Origin: Burkholderiaceae bacterium
GTDB lineage: Bacteria > Pseudomonadota > Gammaproteobacteria > Burkholderiales > Burkholderiaceae_C
Direction of reading: 5' to 3'
DNA length: 48,814 nucleotides
NCBI GenBank assembly: GCA_023954035.1
Contig: JAMLIT010000029.1
Span: 1 to 48,814, forward strand
Of this stretch, positions 1-10,395 are shown in pieces. The first letter of the stretch is position 1. Every line of letters starts with the position of its first letter. A program made the position numbers and the translations under genes. Under the pieces are notes generated by a model that ran no database searches, was not told the DNA's origin, and saw only the letters and a list, made by a program, of their open reading frames with translations.

Positions 1-491
1 CGCGTCACCGGGCAATTGACCACCACCTCGGTCTGTTCCAACGCCACATCGCCGCGCTCTTCAGCAGCCAGCAGCTCCTCTTCCGATTTCAGCACGCGCC
101 CCATCACAGGCACCCGCCAACGCACCACCACCAGCCGCCACAGGGGGCTGTAGGCTGCCACGGTGTTGGTCGCGCCGGTAGGCAGTGGCGCCGACTGAAA
201 AATATTGATTTGCTCGCCCCCGGGAAACATGTACACCCGCTCCAGGATGGAGGCCTTTCCGGTAATGCCCACAGCACCTGCGAGGCGCGGTGCATAGTTC
301 GCGCCTTCGGCACGCGCCATCACGGCATCGGAGATATCAGTGGTGATGTAGTCCACTGTTCGGCCATCCACCCAGGCGCGCTTGAGCGGCAATACGGTCT
401 CGGCTCGATTGACATCGAAGCCCTGGCCGGCGCACCCTGCCAGCAGGGAGGCGGTGAGCATCAAGGCAAAGGCGGAAGCGAACGCATTCAT
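1..491 (-). CDS. Putative lipoprotein, cut by the left edge
   Basis: The reading frame starts at the ATG at 491 and runs leftwards off the window without a stop, so only about 163 N-terminal residues are visible. The first 20 residues are a hydrophobic signal peptide ending in a lipobox (Leu-Leu-Ala-Gly-Cys, Cys at residue 20), so the mature protein should be lipid-anchored and exported. The rest looks soluble, with stretches such as DYITTDISDAVMA and MFPGGEQINIFQ. I do not recognise the family. It lies downstream of icd on the same strand with a gap of about 105 bp. The lipobox and the unbroken frame make it convincing as a gene; its function is unknown. Confidence 0.8.
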   Translation of the reverse strand, partial: MNAFASAFALMLTASLLAGCAGQGFDVNRAETVLPLKRAWVDGRTVDYITTDISDAVMARAEGANYAPRLAGAVGITGKASILERVYMFPGGEQINIFQSAPLPTGATNTVAAYSPLWRLVVVRWRVPVMGRVLKSEEELLAAEERGDVALEQTEVVVNCPVT

Positions 492-597
492 TGGCGGATA
501 CCAGGTGCGGGATGCAGTAGGGAAAAAAATCCCCGCTCCATGGTTTCACAGGGCGGGGACAGGCTTCAAGGCACTCCGGCGAGGCCCTGGAACGCGT

Positions 598-1857
598 TCA
601 CATGTTGTCAATCATGACCTGGCCAAAGCCCGAGCAGCTCACCTGCGTGGCGCCGTCCATCAGGCGGGCGAAGTCATAGGTCACCTTTTTGCTGGCAATC
701 GACTTCTTCATCGAACTGATGATGAGGTCGGCTGCTTCGATCCAGCCCATGTGGCGCAGCATCATTTCGGCGGAGAGGATTTCGGAACCTGGATTCACGT
801 AGTCCTTGCCGGCATACTTGGGCGCCGTGCCGTGCGTGGCTTCGAACATGGCGATGGTGTCCGAAAGGTTGGCGCCAGGGGCAATGCCGATGCCGCCCAC
901 TTGCGCGGCCAGGGCGTCAGACACATAGTCGCCGTTGAGGTTGAGCGTGGCGATCACCGAGTATTCAGCCGGACGCAGCAGAATCTGCTGCAGGAAGGCG
1001 TCGGCAATGCTGTCCTTGATGGTGATTTCCTTGCCCGTCTTGGGGTTCTTGAACTTCATCCAGGGGCCGCCGTCGATCAGCTCGGCGCCGAATTCCTTGG
1101 CGGCCAGGCCATAGGCCCAGTCACGGAAGCCCCCTTCGGTGAACTTCATGATGTTGCCCTTGTGCACGATGGTCACGCTGGGCTTGTCGTTGTCGATGGC
1201 GTACTGAATGGCCTTGCGCACCAGGCGCTCGGTGCCTTCCCGCGAGACGGGCTTGATGCCGATGCCGGACGTGGCGGGGAAACGGATTTTCTTGACACCG
1301 AATTCGTCCTGCAGGATCTTGATGAGCTTCTTGGCCTTGTCGGATTCAGCTTCGAACTCGATGCCGGCGTAGATGTCTTCCGAGTTCTCACGGAAAATGA
1401 CCATGTTGGTCTTCTGCGGCTCTTTCACGGGCGAAGGCACGCCGTCGAAGTACTGGATGGGGCGCAGGCAGACATACAGGTCCAGCTCCTGGCGCAGGGC
1501 GACGTTGAGCGAGCGGATGCCGCCGCCTACGGGGGTGGTCAGCGGGCCCTTGATGGAGACGACGTAGTCCTTGACGGCGGCCAGCGTTTCCTCGGGCAGC
1601 CACACATCGGGGCCGTAGACCTTGGTCGATTTTTCGCCGGCGTACACCTCCATCCAGTGGATCTTTTTCTTGCCGCCATAGGCCTTGGCCACCGCCGCAT
1701 CGACCACCTTGAGCATCACCGGGGTGATGTCCGCGCCCGTACCGTCGCCTTCGATGAAGGGGATGATGGGCTGGTCCGGCACGTTCAGCGACATGTCGGC
1801 GTTGACGGTGATTTTCGTGCCTTCGGCGGGCACCTTGATGTGCTGGTAGCTGGTCAT
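598..1857 (-). CDS. icd: NADP-dependent isocitrate dehydrogenase
   Basis: This 419-residue enzyme oxidatively decarboxylates isocitrate to 2-oxoglutarate in the TCA cycle, making NADPH in the cytoplasm. Length and sequence match the E. coli Icd type. Substrate-binding residues are visible: Ser116 and Asn118 with Arg122 and Arg132 (segment [19 protein letters not shown]), then Arg156 in [12 protein letters not shown]. Ser116 is the position phosphorylated by AceK in E. coli. Further on are [14 protein letters not shown] and the conserved [12 protein letters not shown]. The start ATG at 1857 has a GGAG about 10 bases upstream. The gene stands alone with its own upstream region (1858-2049), divergent from the small protein at 2050. 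Confidence 0.97.
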   Translation of the reverse strand: MTSYQHIKVPAEGTKITVNADMSLNVPDQPIIPFIEGDGTGADITPVMLKVVDAAVAKAYGGKKKIHWMEVYAGEKSTKVYGPDVWLPEETLAAVKDYVVSIKGPLTTPVGGGIRSLNVALRQELDLYVCLRPIQYFDGVPSPVKEPQKTNMVIFRENSEDIYAGIEFEAESDKAKKLIKILQDEFGVKKIRFPATSGIGIKPVSREGTERLVRKAIQYAIDNDKPSVTIVHKGNIMKFTEGGFRDWAYGLAAKEFGAELIDGGPWMKFKNPKTGKEITIKDSIADAFLQQILLRPAEYSVIATLNLNGDYVSDALAAQVGGIGIAPGANLSDTIAMFEATHGTAPKYAGKDYVNPGSEILSAEMMLRHMGWIEAADLIISSMKKSIASKKVTYDFARLMDGATQVSCSGFGQVMIDNM

Positions 1858-2049
1858 GTACGCAAGACTCCAATGGGGCTGAAAGGCTTTCAGCAGGTTA
1901 GGCGAGACGCTCTAAATCGTTCGATTCTACCGACAAAAGAATTCACCAAGCCCTGTCAACGGAGCGCTTTGGCCGCCGTTGTGGGCTGGCTGCGCAAGCT
2001 TTGCGGAGCATCAAAACAACCGGCATCTCTGCCCTTCTCGAAAGTTCTC

Positions 2050-2292
2050 ATGAACAAACTTCTTGCCACCCTCGCAGCGTCCTTGTTCCTTGTTGCTGCC
2101 CATGCCCAGACCGCCGCTCCTGCGGCCCCGGCCGTGGCTCCGGCGCCCGTGGCCGCTGCCGCGCCTGAGGCGGCTGCGGCGCCCCAGGCCACCGCAGCGG
2201 CACCCAAGGCCTCCAAAACCCACAAAGCGGCCAAGTCCAGCCACAAGAAGGTCGCGAAAAAGAAGGCCCACAAGACCCGCAAGGCCGTTTGA
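2050..2292 (+). CDS. Small secreted Ala/Pro/Lys-rich protein
   Basis: An 80-residue protein. Residues 1-20 form a signal peptide (MNKLLATLAASLFLVAAHAQ, predicted cut after Ala-His-Ala). It is followed by an Ala/Pro low-complexity stretch and a strongly basic tail of Lys-Ala-Lys-His repeats (KASKTHKAAKSSHKKVAKKK). The design suggests an exported polycationic protein that might bind polyanions at the envelope; this is inference. The ATG at 2050 was chosen because it begins the signal peptide; the same frame is open far upstream, but only as antisense to icd. A strong hairpin terminator follows at 2348. Family unknown; similar small basic proteins occur in Comamonadaceae. Confidence 0.7.
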   Translation: MNKLLATLAASLFLVAAHAQTAAPAAPAVAPAPVAAAAPEAAAAPQATAAAPKASKTHKAAKSSHKKVAKKKAHKTRKAV

Positions 2293-2347
2293 ACGCCTGC
2301 GCAGGGCGCGGCGCGACCGAGGCGCACCGCCGCCGATGAACGAAAAT

Positions 2348-2370
2348 GGCCCGCTGTACGCGGGCCTTTT
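2348..2370 (+). terminator. Rho-independent terminator
   Basis: A perfect 7-bp stem, GGCCCGC (2348-2354) and GCGGGCC (2360-2366), with a 5-base loop TGTAC, followed by TTTT. It lies 55 bp past the stop of the small basic protein gene and before the DUF192 gene, so it should end transcription of the former. Confidence 0.8.
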
Positions 2371-2414
2371 CGTGCCCGCCCCGATCAAAGCGATCCAATT
2401 TTCGAAAGGGCTTC

Positions 2415-2888
2415 ATGCGCGCGCCTCTCCTGCTCTTGCGGTTCTTGCTGCCCATGGCGCTGGCCGTTGCCGCCCTTCCCTTGGCCCAGGCCCAGAACGC
2501 GCCGCAGCTGGATCTGGCGCGGGTGGAGCTGTCCGCCGGGATGCACCGCATCGATGCGCAAGTGGCCCGAACGCCAGGCGAGCGCCAGACCGGGCTGATG
2601 CATCGCAAGACCATGCCGCCGCAGGAAGGCATGCTGTTCGTCTTCGACCAGCCGGGCGTGCAGTGCTTCTGGATGAAAAACACCTTGCTGCCGCTGACCG
2701 CAGCGTTTGTCGCCGACGACGGCACCGTGGTGAACCTGGCCGACATGCAGCCCGAAACCACCGACTCGCATTGCAGCGCCAAGCCGGTGCGCTACGTGCT
2801 GGAGATGAACCAGGGTTGGTTCAAGTCGCGCGGCATCAAAGCGGGGTTCAAGCTTTCCGGGCCGATGTTCGCCTCCGCTCGACGCTAA
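2415..2888 (+). CDS. DUF192 family exported protein
   Basis: A 157-residue protein. The start at 2415 opens a signal peptide (hydrophobic residues 5-25, ending LAQAQ), so it should be periplasmic. The remainder is a DUF192 domain: the family core appears as RTPGERQTGLMHRKTM, then EGMLFVF, CFWMKNTLLPL, a TTDSHCSA segment and YVLEMNQGWF near the end. The biochemical function of DUF192 is not established. Its terminator is shared with sodB, which converges on it. An in-frame start 69 bp upstream would destroy the signal peptide and was rejected. Confidence 0.88.
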   Translation: MRAPLLLLRFLLPMALAVAALPLAQAQNAPQLDLARVELSAGMHRIDAQVARTPGERQTGLMHRKTMPPQEGMLFVFDQPGVQCFWMKNTLLPLTAAFVADDGTVVNLADMQPETTDSHCSAKPVRYVLEMNQGWFKSRGIKAGFKLSGPMFASARR

Positions 2889-2960
2889 GGCGGCGGCGCT
2901 ACGAAATGAATAGCTCTCGACGCTTGTTCAACCTTCGCTAGGCGCCAAAGGGATCATAAA

Positions 2961-2985
2961 AAAGCGGCCCGCTCAGGCCGCTTTT
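2961..2985. terminator. Bidirectional terminator between the DUF192 gene and sodB
   Basis: Hairpin AAAGCGGCC (2961-2969) with GGCCGCTTT (2976-2984) around the loop CGCTCA. Poly-A on the left and poly-T on the right make it usable on both strands. It sits between the two converging genes. Confidence 0.85.
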
Positions 2986-3004
2986 GCTGGCGCTAGCGCG
3001 CAGA

Positions 3005-3586
3005 TCAATCGAAGTTGCTTTCAGCGAATTGCCAATTCACCAGGTGCTCAAGATAGGCCTCCAGGAACTTGGGGCGGGCATTGCGGTAGTCGATGTAATA
3101 GGCGTGCTCCCAGACGTCGACGGTGAGCAAAGCCTTGTCGGTACCAGTGAGCGGCGTGCCGGCGGCGCCGGTGTTGACGATGTCCACGCTGCCGTCGGGC
3201 TTCTTCACCAGCCAGGTCCAGCCCGAGCCAAAGTTGCCTGCGGCCGACTTGGCAAACGCTTCCTTGAACGCTGCGTAGGAGCCGAACTTGGCGTCGATGG
3301 CGGCGGCCAGAGCGCCAGACGGCGCGCCACCGCCCTGCGGTTTCATGCAGTTCCAGAAGAAGCTGTGGTTCCAGATCTGCGCGGCGTTGTTGTAAATGCT
3401 GCCGTTGGCGGTCTTGATGATTTTCTCCAGCGGCATGTCGGCGTATTCCGTGCCTTCCTGCAACTTGTTGAGGTTGTCGACATAGGCCTTGTGGTGCTTG
3501 CCATGGTGGTATTCCAGCGTTTCCTGGCTGTAGTGGGGTGCCAGGGAATCGATCGGATATGGCAAGGGAGGAAGCGTGTGTTGCAT
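3005..3586 (-). CDS. sodB: Iron superoxide dismutase
   Basis: A 193-residue cytoplasmic enzyme that dismutates superoxide to oxygen and hydrogen peroxide. The four metal ligands are in canonical positions: His27 (HHGKHH), His74 (IWNHSFFW), Asp157 and His161 (DVWEHAYYIDY). Gln70 in NNAAQIWNH is the active-site glutamine typical of the Fe form rather than the Mn form. Length equals E. coli SodB. There is no signal peptide. The start ATG at 3586 has the purine-rich GAGAACCCC upstream. It is monocistronic, between the bidirectional terminator and the end of xseA. Confidence 0.97.
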   Translation of the reverse strand: MQHTLPPLPYPIDSLAPHYSQETLEYHHGKHHKAYVDNLNKLQEGTEYADMPLEKIIKTANGSIYNNAAQIWNHSFFWNCMKPQGGGAPSGALAAAIDAKFGSYAAFKEAFAKSAAGNFGSGWTWLVKKPDGSVDIVNTGAAGTPLTGTDKALLTVDVWEHAYYIDYRNARPKFLEAYLEHLVNWQFAESNFD

Positions 3587-3735
3587 GGGGTTCTCCTGTT
3601 TATCAGTGGTTTGAAGGCGTTGGTGGCGCGCGCGCCCGGTGCGCCGACCTCACGGGACATTCTAGAAAGATCGTGCGCCCTCTGCCGGCCGCTGCCGAGA
3701 AGTCCTTGCTCCGGGGCGCAGATGCCGGGTTTGTC

Positions 3736-5043
3736 CTACAACAGACGTGGCGGAACGACGGTCAGGTCGATCTCGCCGTCGGCCAGCCGGGCACGCAGCG
3801 GCGTGGCCGGGGGCGCCTGGTGCACACTGCGCACAAGTTCGCCCGCGGGTGTTTGCAGCAAGGCGTAGCCTCGCTGCAGCACCAAGGCGGGGTCCAGCAA
3901 CTGCAGGCGCAGCGCCGCCCGGTCCAGGCGCTGGCGCCGGGCATCCAGCGCGGACTGGATTTTCTGAGGAAAATCACTCTCTAGCGCTTTGTACGCCTGC
4001 GATTTCCGCTCACTTGTTGATAGCATCGCCTGGCGCAAGCGCGCAGCCATTGCGGACAGGCGCATGCCCTCGCGCTGCGCCAGCAGCGAGGGTCGGGCCA
4101 GGCGGGCGCCTGCCTGGTCCAGGCGCAAGTGGCACTCATCCAACTGCCGCTGCACCGCATCGCCAAGGCGCAGCTCCAGCCGCTGCAATGCGTCCAGCCA
4201 GGTCTCGCGCGGGGCGCAGACCAGTTCGGCGGCGGCCGTCGGCGTGGCCGCGCGCAGGTCGGCGCAGAAATCGGCAATGCTGAAGTCCGTTTCGTGGCCG
4301 ACGCCGCAAATCAGCGGCACGGGGCTTTGCACCACGGTGCGCGCCAGGGTTTCGTCGTTGAAGGCCCACAGATCTTCCAGCGAGCCGCCCCCACGCACCA
4401 GCACGATCACGTCGATCGCCGGTGCGCCTTCGGTGGGCGCCTGGGTCAGGGCGTAGAGCTGCAGGAGCGCACGCACCAGCGCCGCGGGCGCCTGCGCGCC
4501 CTGCACCGGTGCGGGCACCAGCAGAACCGGAATGTGGGGCACGCGCCGCCGCAAAGCGGTGACCACGTCGTGCAGGGCAGCGGCGCCCGGCGAGGTCACG
4601 AGCCCAATGCCGCGCGGCGCGACGGGAAGCGCCCGCTTGCGCGCGGGGTCAAACAGGCCCTCGGCCTCCAGCCGTTCCTTGAGCCGCAAAAACTGCTCGA
4701 ACAAGGCCCCCTGGCCGGCGCGCTGCAGGTGTTCCACCACCAACTGGAGATCGCCCCGCTGCTCATAGACGCCCAGGCGTCCGCGCAGTTCGACGCTGTC
4801 GCCATCGCGCGGGGTGAAGCCGAGCAGGCCGGCGGCGCGGCGGAACATGGCGCAGCGAATCTGACCGCCAGCGTCCTTGATCGAGAAATAGCAATGCCCG
4901 CTGGCTGCGCGCGAGAACCCGGAAATCTCGCCGCGCACGGCCACGGGATTGAAGCGCGCGGCCAGCGTGTCGCCCACGGCCAGGCACAGCGCGCCGACCC
5001 CCCAGATGCGTTCGGCTCCCCCGCCGGGTGCTGTCTCAAACAT
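3736..5043 (-). CDS. xseA: Exodeoxyribonuclease VII large subunit
   Basis: A 435-residue catalytic subunit of ExoVII, which degrades single-stranded DNA with XseB (not in this window). The N-terminal OB-fold spans about residues 15-110 (VRGEISGFSRAASGHCYFSIKD). The nuclease core carries GLVTSPGAAALHDV, the signature VRGGGSLEDLWAFND and CGVGHETDFSIADF. A long helical region follows, then the C-terminal segment ALVLQRGYALL. Within the helical part, 3977-4026 resembles the dispersed palindromic repeats of this genome. The gene is divergent from exbB, as usual in Burkholderiales. Confidence 0.95.
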   Translation of the reverse strand: MFETAPGGGAERIWGVGALCLAVGDTLAARFNPVAVRGEISGFSRAASGHCYFSIKDAGGQIRCAMFRRAAGLLGFTPRDGDSVELRGRLGVYEQRGDLQLVVEHLQRAGQGALFEQFLRLKERLEAEGLFDPARKRALPVAPRGIGLVTSPGAAALHDVVTALRRRVPHIPVLLVPAPVQGAQAPAALVRALLQLYALTQAPTEGAPAIDVIVLVRGGGSLEDLWAFNDETLARTVVQSPVPLICGVGHETDFSIADFCADLRAATPTAAAELVCAPRETWLDALQRLELRLGDAVQRQLDECHLRLDQAGARLARPSLLAQREGMRLSAMAARLRQAMLSTSERKSQAYKALESDFPQKIQSALDARRQRLDRAALRLQLLDPALVLQRGYALLQTPAGELVRSVHQAPPATPLRARLADGEIDLTVVPPRLL

Positions 5044-5395
5044 GAGCGCAAAAACCAGCGTGGATGCGGCTTTCGCCGCCTTGCTGCGCTGCAGTACTCC
5101 ACAGCGCCAGCCGAGCGGAGCGCGAGTAACAAACTTTTTCGAAATCCCGTGAAACTCCGCGAAAGTACGTGCAAGGCATTGATTTATATGACTTTTAATC
5201 TGCGCAAAATTTCATCAATCTGTTGCATCGACCTTGTGGCGCCATTTTGCAGGCCTTGCCTACGCGCTTATGCACAAAGTTATCCACAGCTTCTGTGGGT
5301 GGGGCCAGGGGCGCTGCGTGAGCCCGGCGTCCCGAGAAAGCGGCAAAAAAGCTGGTTCATAATGCCCGTTTGCCCAACCCCGCGCGGAGAGAGAA
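5044..5395. other. Divergent xseA/exbB intergenic region
   Basis: A 352-bp stretch with no convincing gene between the starts of xseA (leftward) and exbB (rightward). It should hold both promoters; a CATAAT hexamer at 5358-5363 could be a -10 for exbB, but I see no good -35. The main structure is a pair of DnaA-box-like sites at 5268-5288, described separately. Confidence 0.6.
5268..5288 (+). promoter_or_regulatory. Tandem DnaA-box-like sites
   Basis: TTATGCACA (5268-5276) and a perfect consensus TTATCCACA (5280-5288) lie in the same orientation 12 bp apart; a partial inverted site (TGTGGGT) follows at about 5294. DnaA could bind here and influence xseA or exbB. There is no AT-rich unwinding region or further cluster, so this is not called an origin. 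Confidence 0.5.
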
Positions 5396-6025
5396 TTGCT
5401 GTCCATCATACAAGCCGCAGGCTGGCCGATCTGGCCCTTGGTCGCCTGCTCGGTGCTGGCCCTGGCGCTCGTGATCGAGCGTTTCATCGCCCTCAAGACG
5501 GCGCGCATCGCCCCCCCCAAACTGCTCGACGAAGCCATTTCGGTCTCGTCGGTCACCCTGCCCGGCCCGGACGTGGTGGCTCAACTGGCACTCAACTCCG
5601 CCCAGGGCGAAGTGCTGGCGGCGGGCTTGCGTGCACTCAACAGCAACCCCCGCTGCAGCGAGGCGGACCTGCGCGCCGCAATGGAAGGCATGGGCAGGCG
5701 AGTGGCGCACCGGCTGGAGAAATCCCTCAGCGCCCTGGCCACCATTGCTTCGGCAGCGCCGCTGTTGGGTCTGCTCGGCACGGTGATTGGCATGATCGAG
5801 ATTTTTGGCTCGCAAGGCTCTACAGGCGCTGTGGGTTCAGGCAACCCCGCGCAGCTGGCGCACGGGATTTCGGTGGCCTTGTACAACACAGCCTTCGGCT
5901 TGATCGTGGCCATTCCCTCGCTGATCTTCTGGCGCTACTTTCGCGCCCGGGTCGACGCCTATCTGCTGACGCTGGAGCTCTCCGCCGAGCAGTTCGTGCG
6001 CCACCTGCTGCGGATGCAGAAATGA
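5396..6025 (+). CDS. exbB: MotA/TolQ/ExbB proton channel protein
   Basis: A 209-residue inner-membrane protein. Hydrophobic segments at about residues 9-30, 108-130 and 150-175 give the three-helix topology of the ExbB/TolQ family. The long cytoplasmic part after helix 1 and the motif APLLGLLGTVIGMIEIF in helix 2 are diagnostic. With ExbD it forms a proton-driven motor that energises an outer-membrane partner. The start is TTG at 5396, supported by the GGAGAGAG just upstream. It is followed 37 bp later by exbD. TonB or TolA/B genes are not adjacent, so ExbB versus TolQ cannot be settled; the neighbouring lpxK and kdsB match the usual Burkholderiales exbB locus. Confidence 0.92.
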   Translation: MLSIIQAAGWPIWPLVACSVLALALVIERFIALKTARIAPPKLLDEAISVSSVTLPGPDVVAQLALNSAQGEVLAAGLRALNSNPRCSEADLRAAMEGMGRRVAHRLEKSLSALATIASAAPLLGLLGTVIGMIEIFGSQGSTGAVGSGNPAQLAHGISVALYNTAFGLIVAIPSLIFWRYFRARVDAYLLTLELSAEQFVRHLLRMQK

Positions 6026-6062
6026 GCGCGGCGCACTGCGGGCCGCTCGAAAGGCGGCGCCC

Positions 6063-6497
6063 ATGAACTTTCGCTCGCGCGATCGGGAAGAGCCCGAGAT
6101 CAACCTCATTCCTTTCATCGACGTGCTCCTGGTGATCCTCATCTTCCTGATGCTGACCACCACCTACAGCAAGTTCACGCAATTGCAGCTGACGCTGCCG
6201 GTGGCCGATGCAGAGCAGATGCGCGACCGCCCCAAGGAGGTGATCGTATCGGTCGCAGCCGACGGCCGCTACGCAGTGAACAAGGCCACGCTGGAGGGGC
6301 GCGGCGTGGATGTGCTGGCTTCGGCGCTGCGGGCTGCAGCCAGCGCCGGGCCCGAGAGCATCGTCATCATCAGCGCCGACGCCACCGCGCCGCACCAGTC
6401 CGTGATCACGGTCATGGAGGCGGCACGCCGCGCCGGCCTCACGCAGATCACGTTCGCTACGCAGTCGGCAGCCAGCGCCGGCGCGCAGCCACGCTGA
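6063..6497 (+). CDS. exbD: ExbD/TolR family biopolymer transport protein
   Basis: A 144-residue protein with a single N-terminal transmembrane helix (about residues 16-36) and a periplasmic domain. The hallmark INLIPFIDVLLVILIFLML contains Asp20, the family's proton-path aspartate. It partners the ExbB protein encoded immediately upstream. The C-terminal half (VIVSVAADGRYAVN, VIISADATAPHQSVI) matches the ExbD periplasmic fold. Only 6 bp separate it from lpxK, so the genes are probably co-transcribed. Confidence 0.93.
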   Translation: MNFRSRDREEPEINLIPFIDVLLVILIFLMLTTTYSKFTQLQLTLPVADAEQMRDRPKEVIVSVAADGRYAVNKATLEGRGVDVLASALRAAASAGPESIVIISADATAPHQSVITVMEAARRAGLTQITFATQSAASAGAQPR

Positions 6498-6503
6498 CCC
6501 GCC

Positions 6504-7523
6504 ATGCCGCCGCCAGCCGCGCAGGCGTGGCCACAAGGCATTTGGCAGCGCCGGGGCGCAACGGCCTGGCTGCTTTGGCCGGTCTCCGTGGTCTACGGCA
6601 GCCTGGTGCGGCTGCGGCGGCGACTGTACCGCCTGCGCTGGCTTCGAAGCACGCGCGTCCGCGCGCCGGTCGTCGTGGTCGGCAACGTCGTTGCCGGCGG
6701 CGCCGGGAAGACCCCCTTGGTCATGGCACTGGTGCAGCACCTGCTGGCGCGCGGCCGGCGGCCGGGCGTGGTCTCGCGCGGCTATGGACGCAGCACACGG
6801 GGCACGCGCTTTGCTGGACCCGAAACCCAGGCCCACGAGGTGGGCGACGAGCCCGCGCTGATCGCCCGCCGCTGCCGCGTTCCGGTGGCGGTGTCCGAGC
6901 GGCGCAGTGACGCCGCAAAGGGGCTTTTGGCGCAGCATCCCGACATCGACATCATCGTCTGCGACGACGGCCTGCAGCACCTGGCGCTGGCGCGGGACCT
7001 GGAAATCTGCGTGTTTGGCGCGCAAGGCGTCGGCAACGGCTGGTTGTTGCCCGCCGGTCCGCTGCGTGAGCCTTGGCCGCGACCGGTCGATGCAGTGCTG
7101 TACGCTGGCTCGCCGCCACCAGGCTGCACGACAGCGTGCTTTGAAATCGTTCGCCGCCTGGGTGCGACAGCCCGAAGCGCCCACGGGCGCGCCGTGGCCT
7201 TGTCCGAACTGGCTGCAAGCCCGGTGATCGCGCTCGCAGGCACCGCCCGCCCGGAAGACTTCTTTGCCATGCTGCGCGATCGCGGTCTGGTGCTTTCCCA
7301 GGCTCTTGCGTTCCCAGATCACTTCGATTTTGATAGCTGGAAACCCAATTTAGATAAGCGCCAGAGCCTTGTTTGCACCGAAAAGGACGCCGTCAAGTTG
7401 TGGCCCCGTTTTCCGGACGCGCTGGCTATTGCCCTGGAGGTGGTGATTGACCCCGCATTTTTTGCTGCGCTGGACGAGCGCCTCGACCGGCTCGCGTGCG
7501 CATCGCTATCATCGCCCTCCTGA
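6504..7523 (+). CDS. lpxK: Tetraacyldisaccharide 4'-kinase
   Basis: A 339-residue inner-membrane-associated kinase that phosphorylates the 4' position of the tetraacyldisaccharide lipid A precursor. Residues 60-70 form the Walker A loop ([11 protein letters not shown]); [10 protein letters not shown] and [11 protein letters not shown] follow, the latter with the catalytic Asp pair, and the family motif [10 protein letters not shown] comes near the C-terminus. A hydrophobic segment at residues 20-33 fits the N-terminal membrane helix. The sequence 7329-7370 resembles this genome's dispersed palindromic repeats but keeps the frame and normal length. Confidence 0.95.
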   Translation: MPPPAAQAWPQGIWQRRGATAWLLWPVSVVYGSLVRLRRRLYRLRWLRSTRVRAPVVVVGNVVAGGAGKTPLVMALVQHLLARGRRPGVVSRGYGRSTRGTRFAGPETQAHEVGDEPALIARRCRVPVAVSERRSDAAKGLLAQHPDIDIIVCDDGLQHLALARDLEICVFGAQGVGNGWLLPAGPLREPWPRPVDAVLYAGSPPPGCTTACFEIVRRLGATARSAHGRAVALSELAASPVIALAGTARPEDFFAMLRDRGLVLSQALAFPDHFDFDSWKPNLDKRQSLVCTEKDAVKLWPRFPDALAIALEVVIDPAFFAALDERLDRLACASLSSPS

Positions 7524-7551
7524 TTGCCAACGCGCTGTGCCGCCTGCTGCC

Positions 7552-7730
7552 ATGGACCCCCGACTGCTAGAACTGCTTGTCTGCCCCGTTACCAAAGGCC
7601 CCCTGACCTACAACCGCGAGCGCCAGGAATTGGTCTCGCGCAGCGCGCGGCTGGCCTACCCGGTGCGCGACGGCATTCCCGTGCTGCTGGAAACCGAGGC
7701 GCGCACGCTGAGCGACGAGGAACTCGAGCA

Positions 7731-7734
<4 letters not shown>
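7552..7734 (+). CDS. Trm112 family small protein (YcaR-like)
   Basis: A 60-residue protein of the Trm112/UPF0434 family: [18 protein letters not shown] at the N-terminus, then [13 protein letters not shown], the family's most conserved segment. It lacks the full zinc-binding cysteine set; only the CP at residues 11-12 remains. The molecular role in bacteria is not firmly known; it is routinely found between lpxK and kdsB, as here. Its stop overlaps the proposed GTG start of kdsB (GTGA at 7731-7734), pointing to coupled translation. Confidence 0.9.
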
Positions 7735-9367
<1,633 letters not shown>

Positions 9368-9394
9368 GAAGACGCACGCGACGCCACCCACAAG

Positions 9395-9415
9395 ACGCCC
9401 CGCAAGGGGCGTTTC
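9395..9415. terminator. Terminator between adk and the asparaginase gene
   Basis: Perfect 7-bp stem ACGCCCC (9395-9401) and GGGGCGT (9406-9412) with a GCAA tetraloop, then TTC. It sits between the convergent ends of adk and the asparaginase gene and may serve both strands, though the T-tract is short. Confidence 0.7.
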
Positions 9416-10384
9416 TCATGGAGCAGGTGCTGTCTGCATCAGTTCGAGCATCAGCGAGATGCGCGCCTTCACCGGCGAGAGGCCATCGGCCAAGGGCAGC
9501 CCGTGCGCGGGCATCCCAACGACCACGCCCAGCGGGCAGCGCGTGCTCACGCGCACTTGCACACCCGCTCGTTGAGCACGGAGCAAGGCCGTCTCCAGCG
9601 CGTGGTGCAGAGTTCCGTTGCCGGTACCCGCCACCACGATGCCGCGAACGCCCGCAGCAACCAGTGCCTCCACCTGCCTGCCATTGGCACCGGCGCCGCT
9701 GAGAACGATCTCCACCCAGGGCCAGGCGCCGTTGTCTGCGGCAAGCGCCTGGGCGAGCGAGCCAGGATCGGAACGAAGCCCAGGCCAGGGATGCACCAGA
9801 CGCAGCCGCCCCTCTTCCACCCAGCCGATCGGGCCTGCGTCTCCCGAAGCAAAGGCATCGACGCGGTAAGGGGACATCTTTTGCAGATGGCGGGGCGCGT
9901 GCACTGCTCCGGCGCAAACCACGCTCACGCCCAGGGCCCGCGCATCGGACGCCAGCGCGATCGCATCGCGCAGGTTCTGCGGCCCGTCCGGCGAAACGGC
10001 CGTCGCCGGGCGCATTGCACAGGTCAGGACCAGCGGCTTGTCGCACGCAAGCGTTTGCGAGAGCAGCCAGGCGGTTTCTTCCAGCGTATCGGTACCATGG
10101 GTGACGACGATGCCGCGGACCCTCTCGTCCTGCAGGTGGGCGAGGCAGCGGGCATGCAAGCGCGACCAGAAGGCGGCGTCCGCGTCCTTGCTGTCGATCT
10201 GGGCCACTTCCTCGGCCACGAGCGCCGGTGCCTGCGGGCCCCCGGCCACGACGAGTCCGTCGAGCAAGGACTGCACCGTGCGCTCGCCAGCGCGGTAGCC
10301 CACGTTGTCACCCGCCAGAGCGGAGCCACCGGCAATCGTGCCGCCGGTGCCCAAAACAACGATTCTGTCGTCCATCGCTTGCAT
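9416..10384 (-). CDS. Asparaginase family protein
   Basis: A 322-residue enzyme of the bacterial type I/II asparaginase fold, hydrolysing L-asparagine to aspartate and ammonia. The catalytic threonine (Thr16) lies in GTGGTIAGG, and the second signature VVTHGTDTLEETAWLL carries Thr98 and Asp99. No signal peptide is visible, so it should act in the cytoplasm. A later segment, GIVVAGTGNGTLHHALE, is also typical. Its start lies 11 bp from a LexA-type box, shared with the divergent lexA. Related amidohydrolases (glutaminase-asparaginase) cannot be excluded from sequence alone. Confidence 0.9.
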   Translation of the reverse strand: MQAMDDRIVVLGTGGTIAGGSALAGDNVGYRAGERTVQSLLDGLVVAGGPQAPALVAEEVAQIDSKDADAAFWSRLHARCLAHLQDERVRGIVVTHGTDTLEETAWLLSQTLACDKPLVLTCAMRPATAVSPDGPQNLRDAIALASDARALGVSVVCAGAVHAPRHLQKMSPYRVDAFASGDAGPIGWVEEGRLRLVHPWPGLRSDPGSLAQALAADNGAWPWVEIVLSGAGANGRQVEALVAAGVRGIVVAGTGNGTLHHALETALLRAQRAGVQVRVSTRCPLGVVVGMPAHGLPLADGLSPVKARISLMLELMQTAPAP

Positions 10385-10395
10385 CCCTGGAAAAA

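Noticed and set aside
382-2292. A 636-codon open + frame across the icd region
   Set aside because: It is antisense to icd, which is clearly real. Long antisense frames are common in GC-rich DNA. Only its last 80 codons (from 2050) look genuine.
5268-5288. A replication origin
   Set aside because: Only two good DnaA boxes, no AT-rich unwinding region, and no dnaA, dnaN or parAB nearby.
4129-7322. Long open frames antisense to xseA (4129-6066, +) and to exbD/lpxK (5820-7322, -)
   Set aside because: Arg/Ala/Gly-rich sequence without any family likeness, fully covered by well-conserved genes on the other strand.
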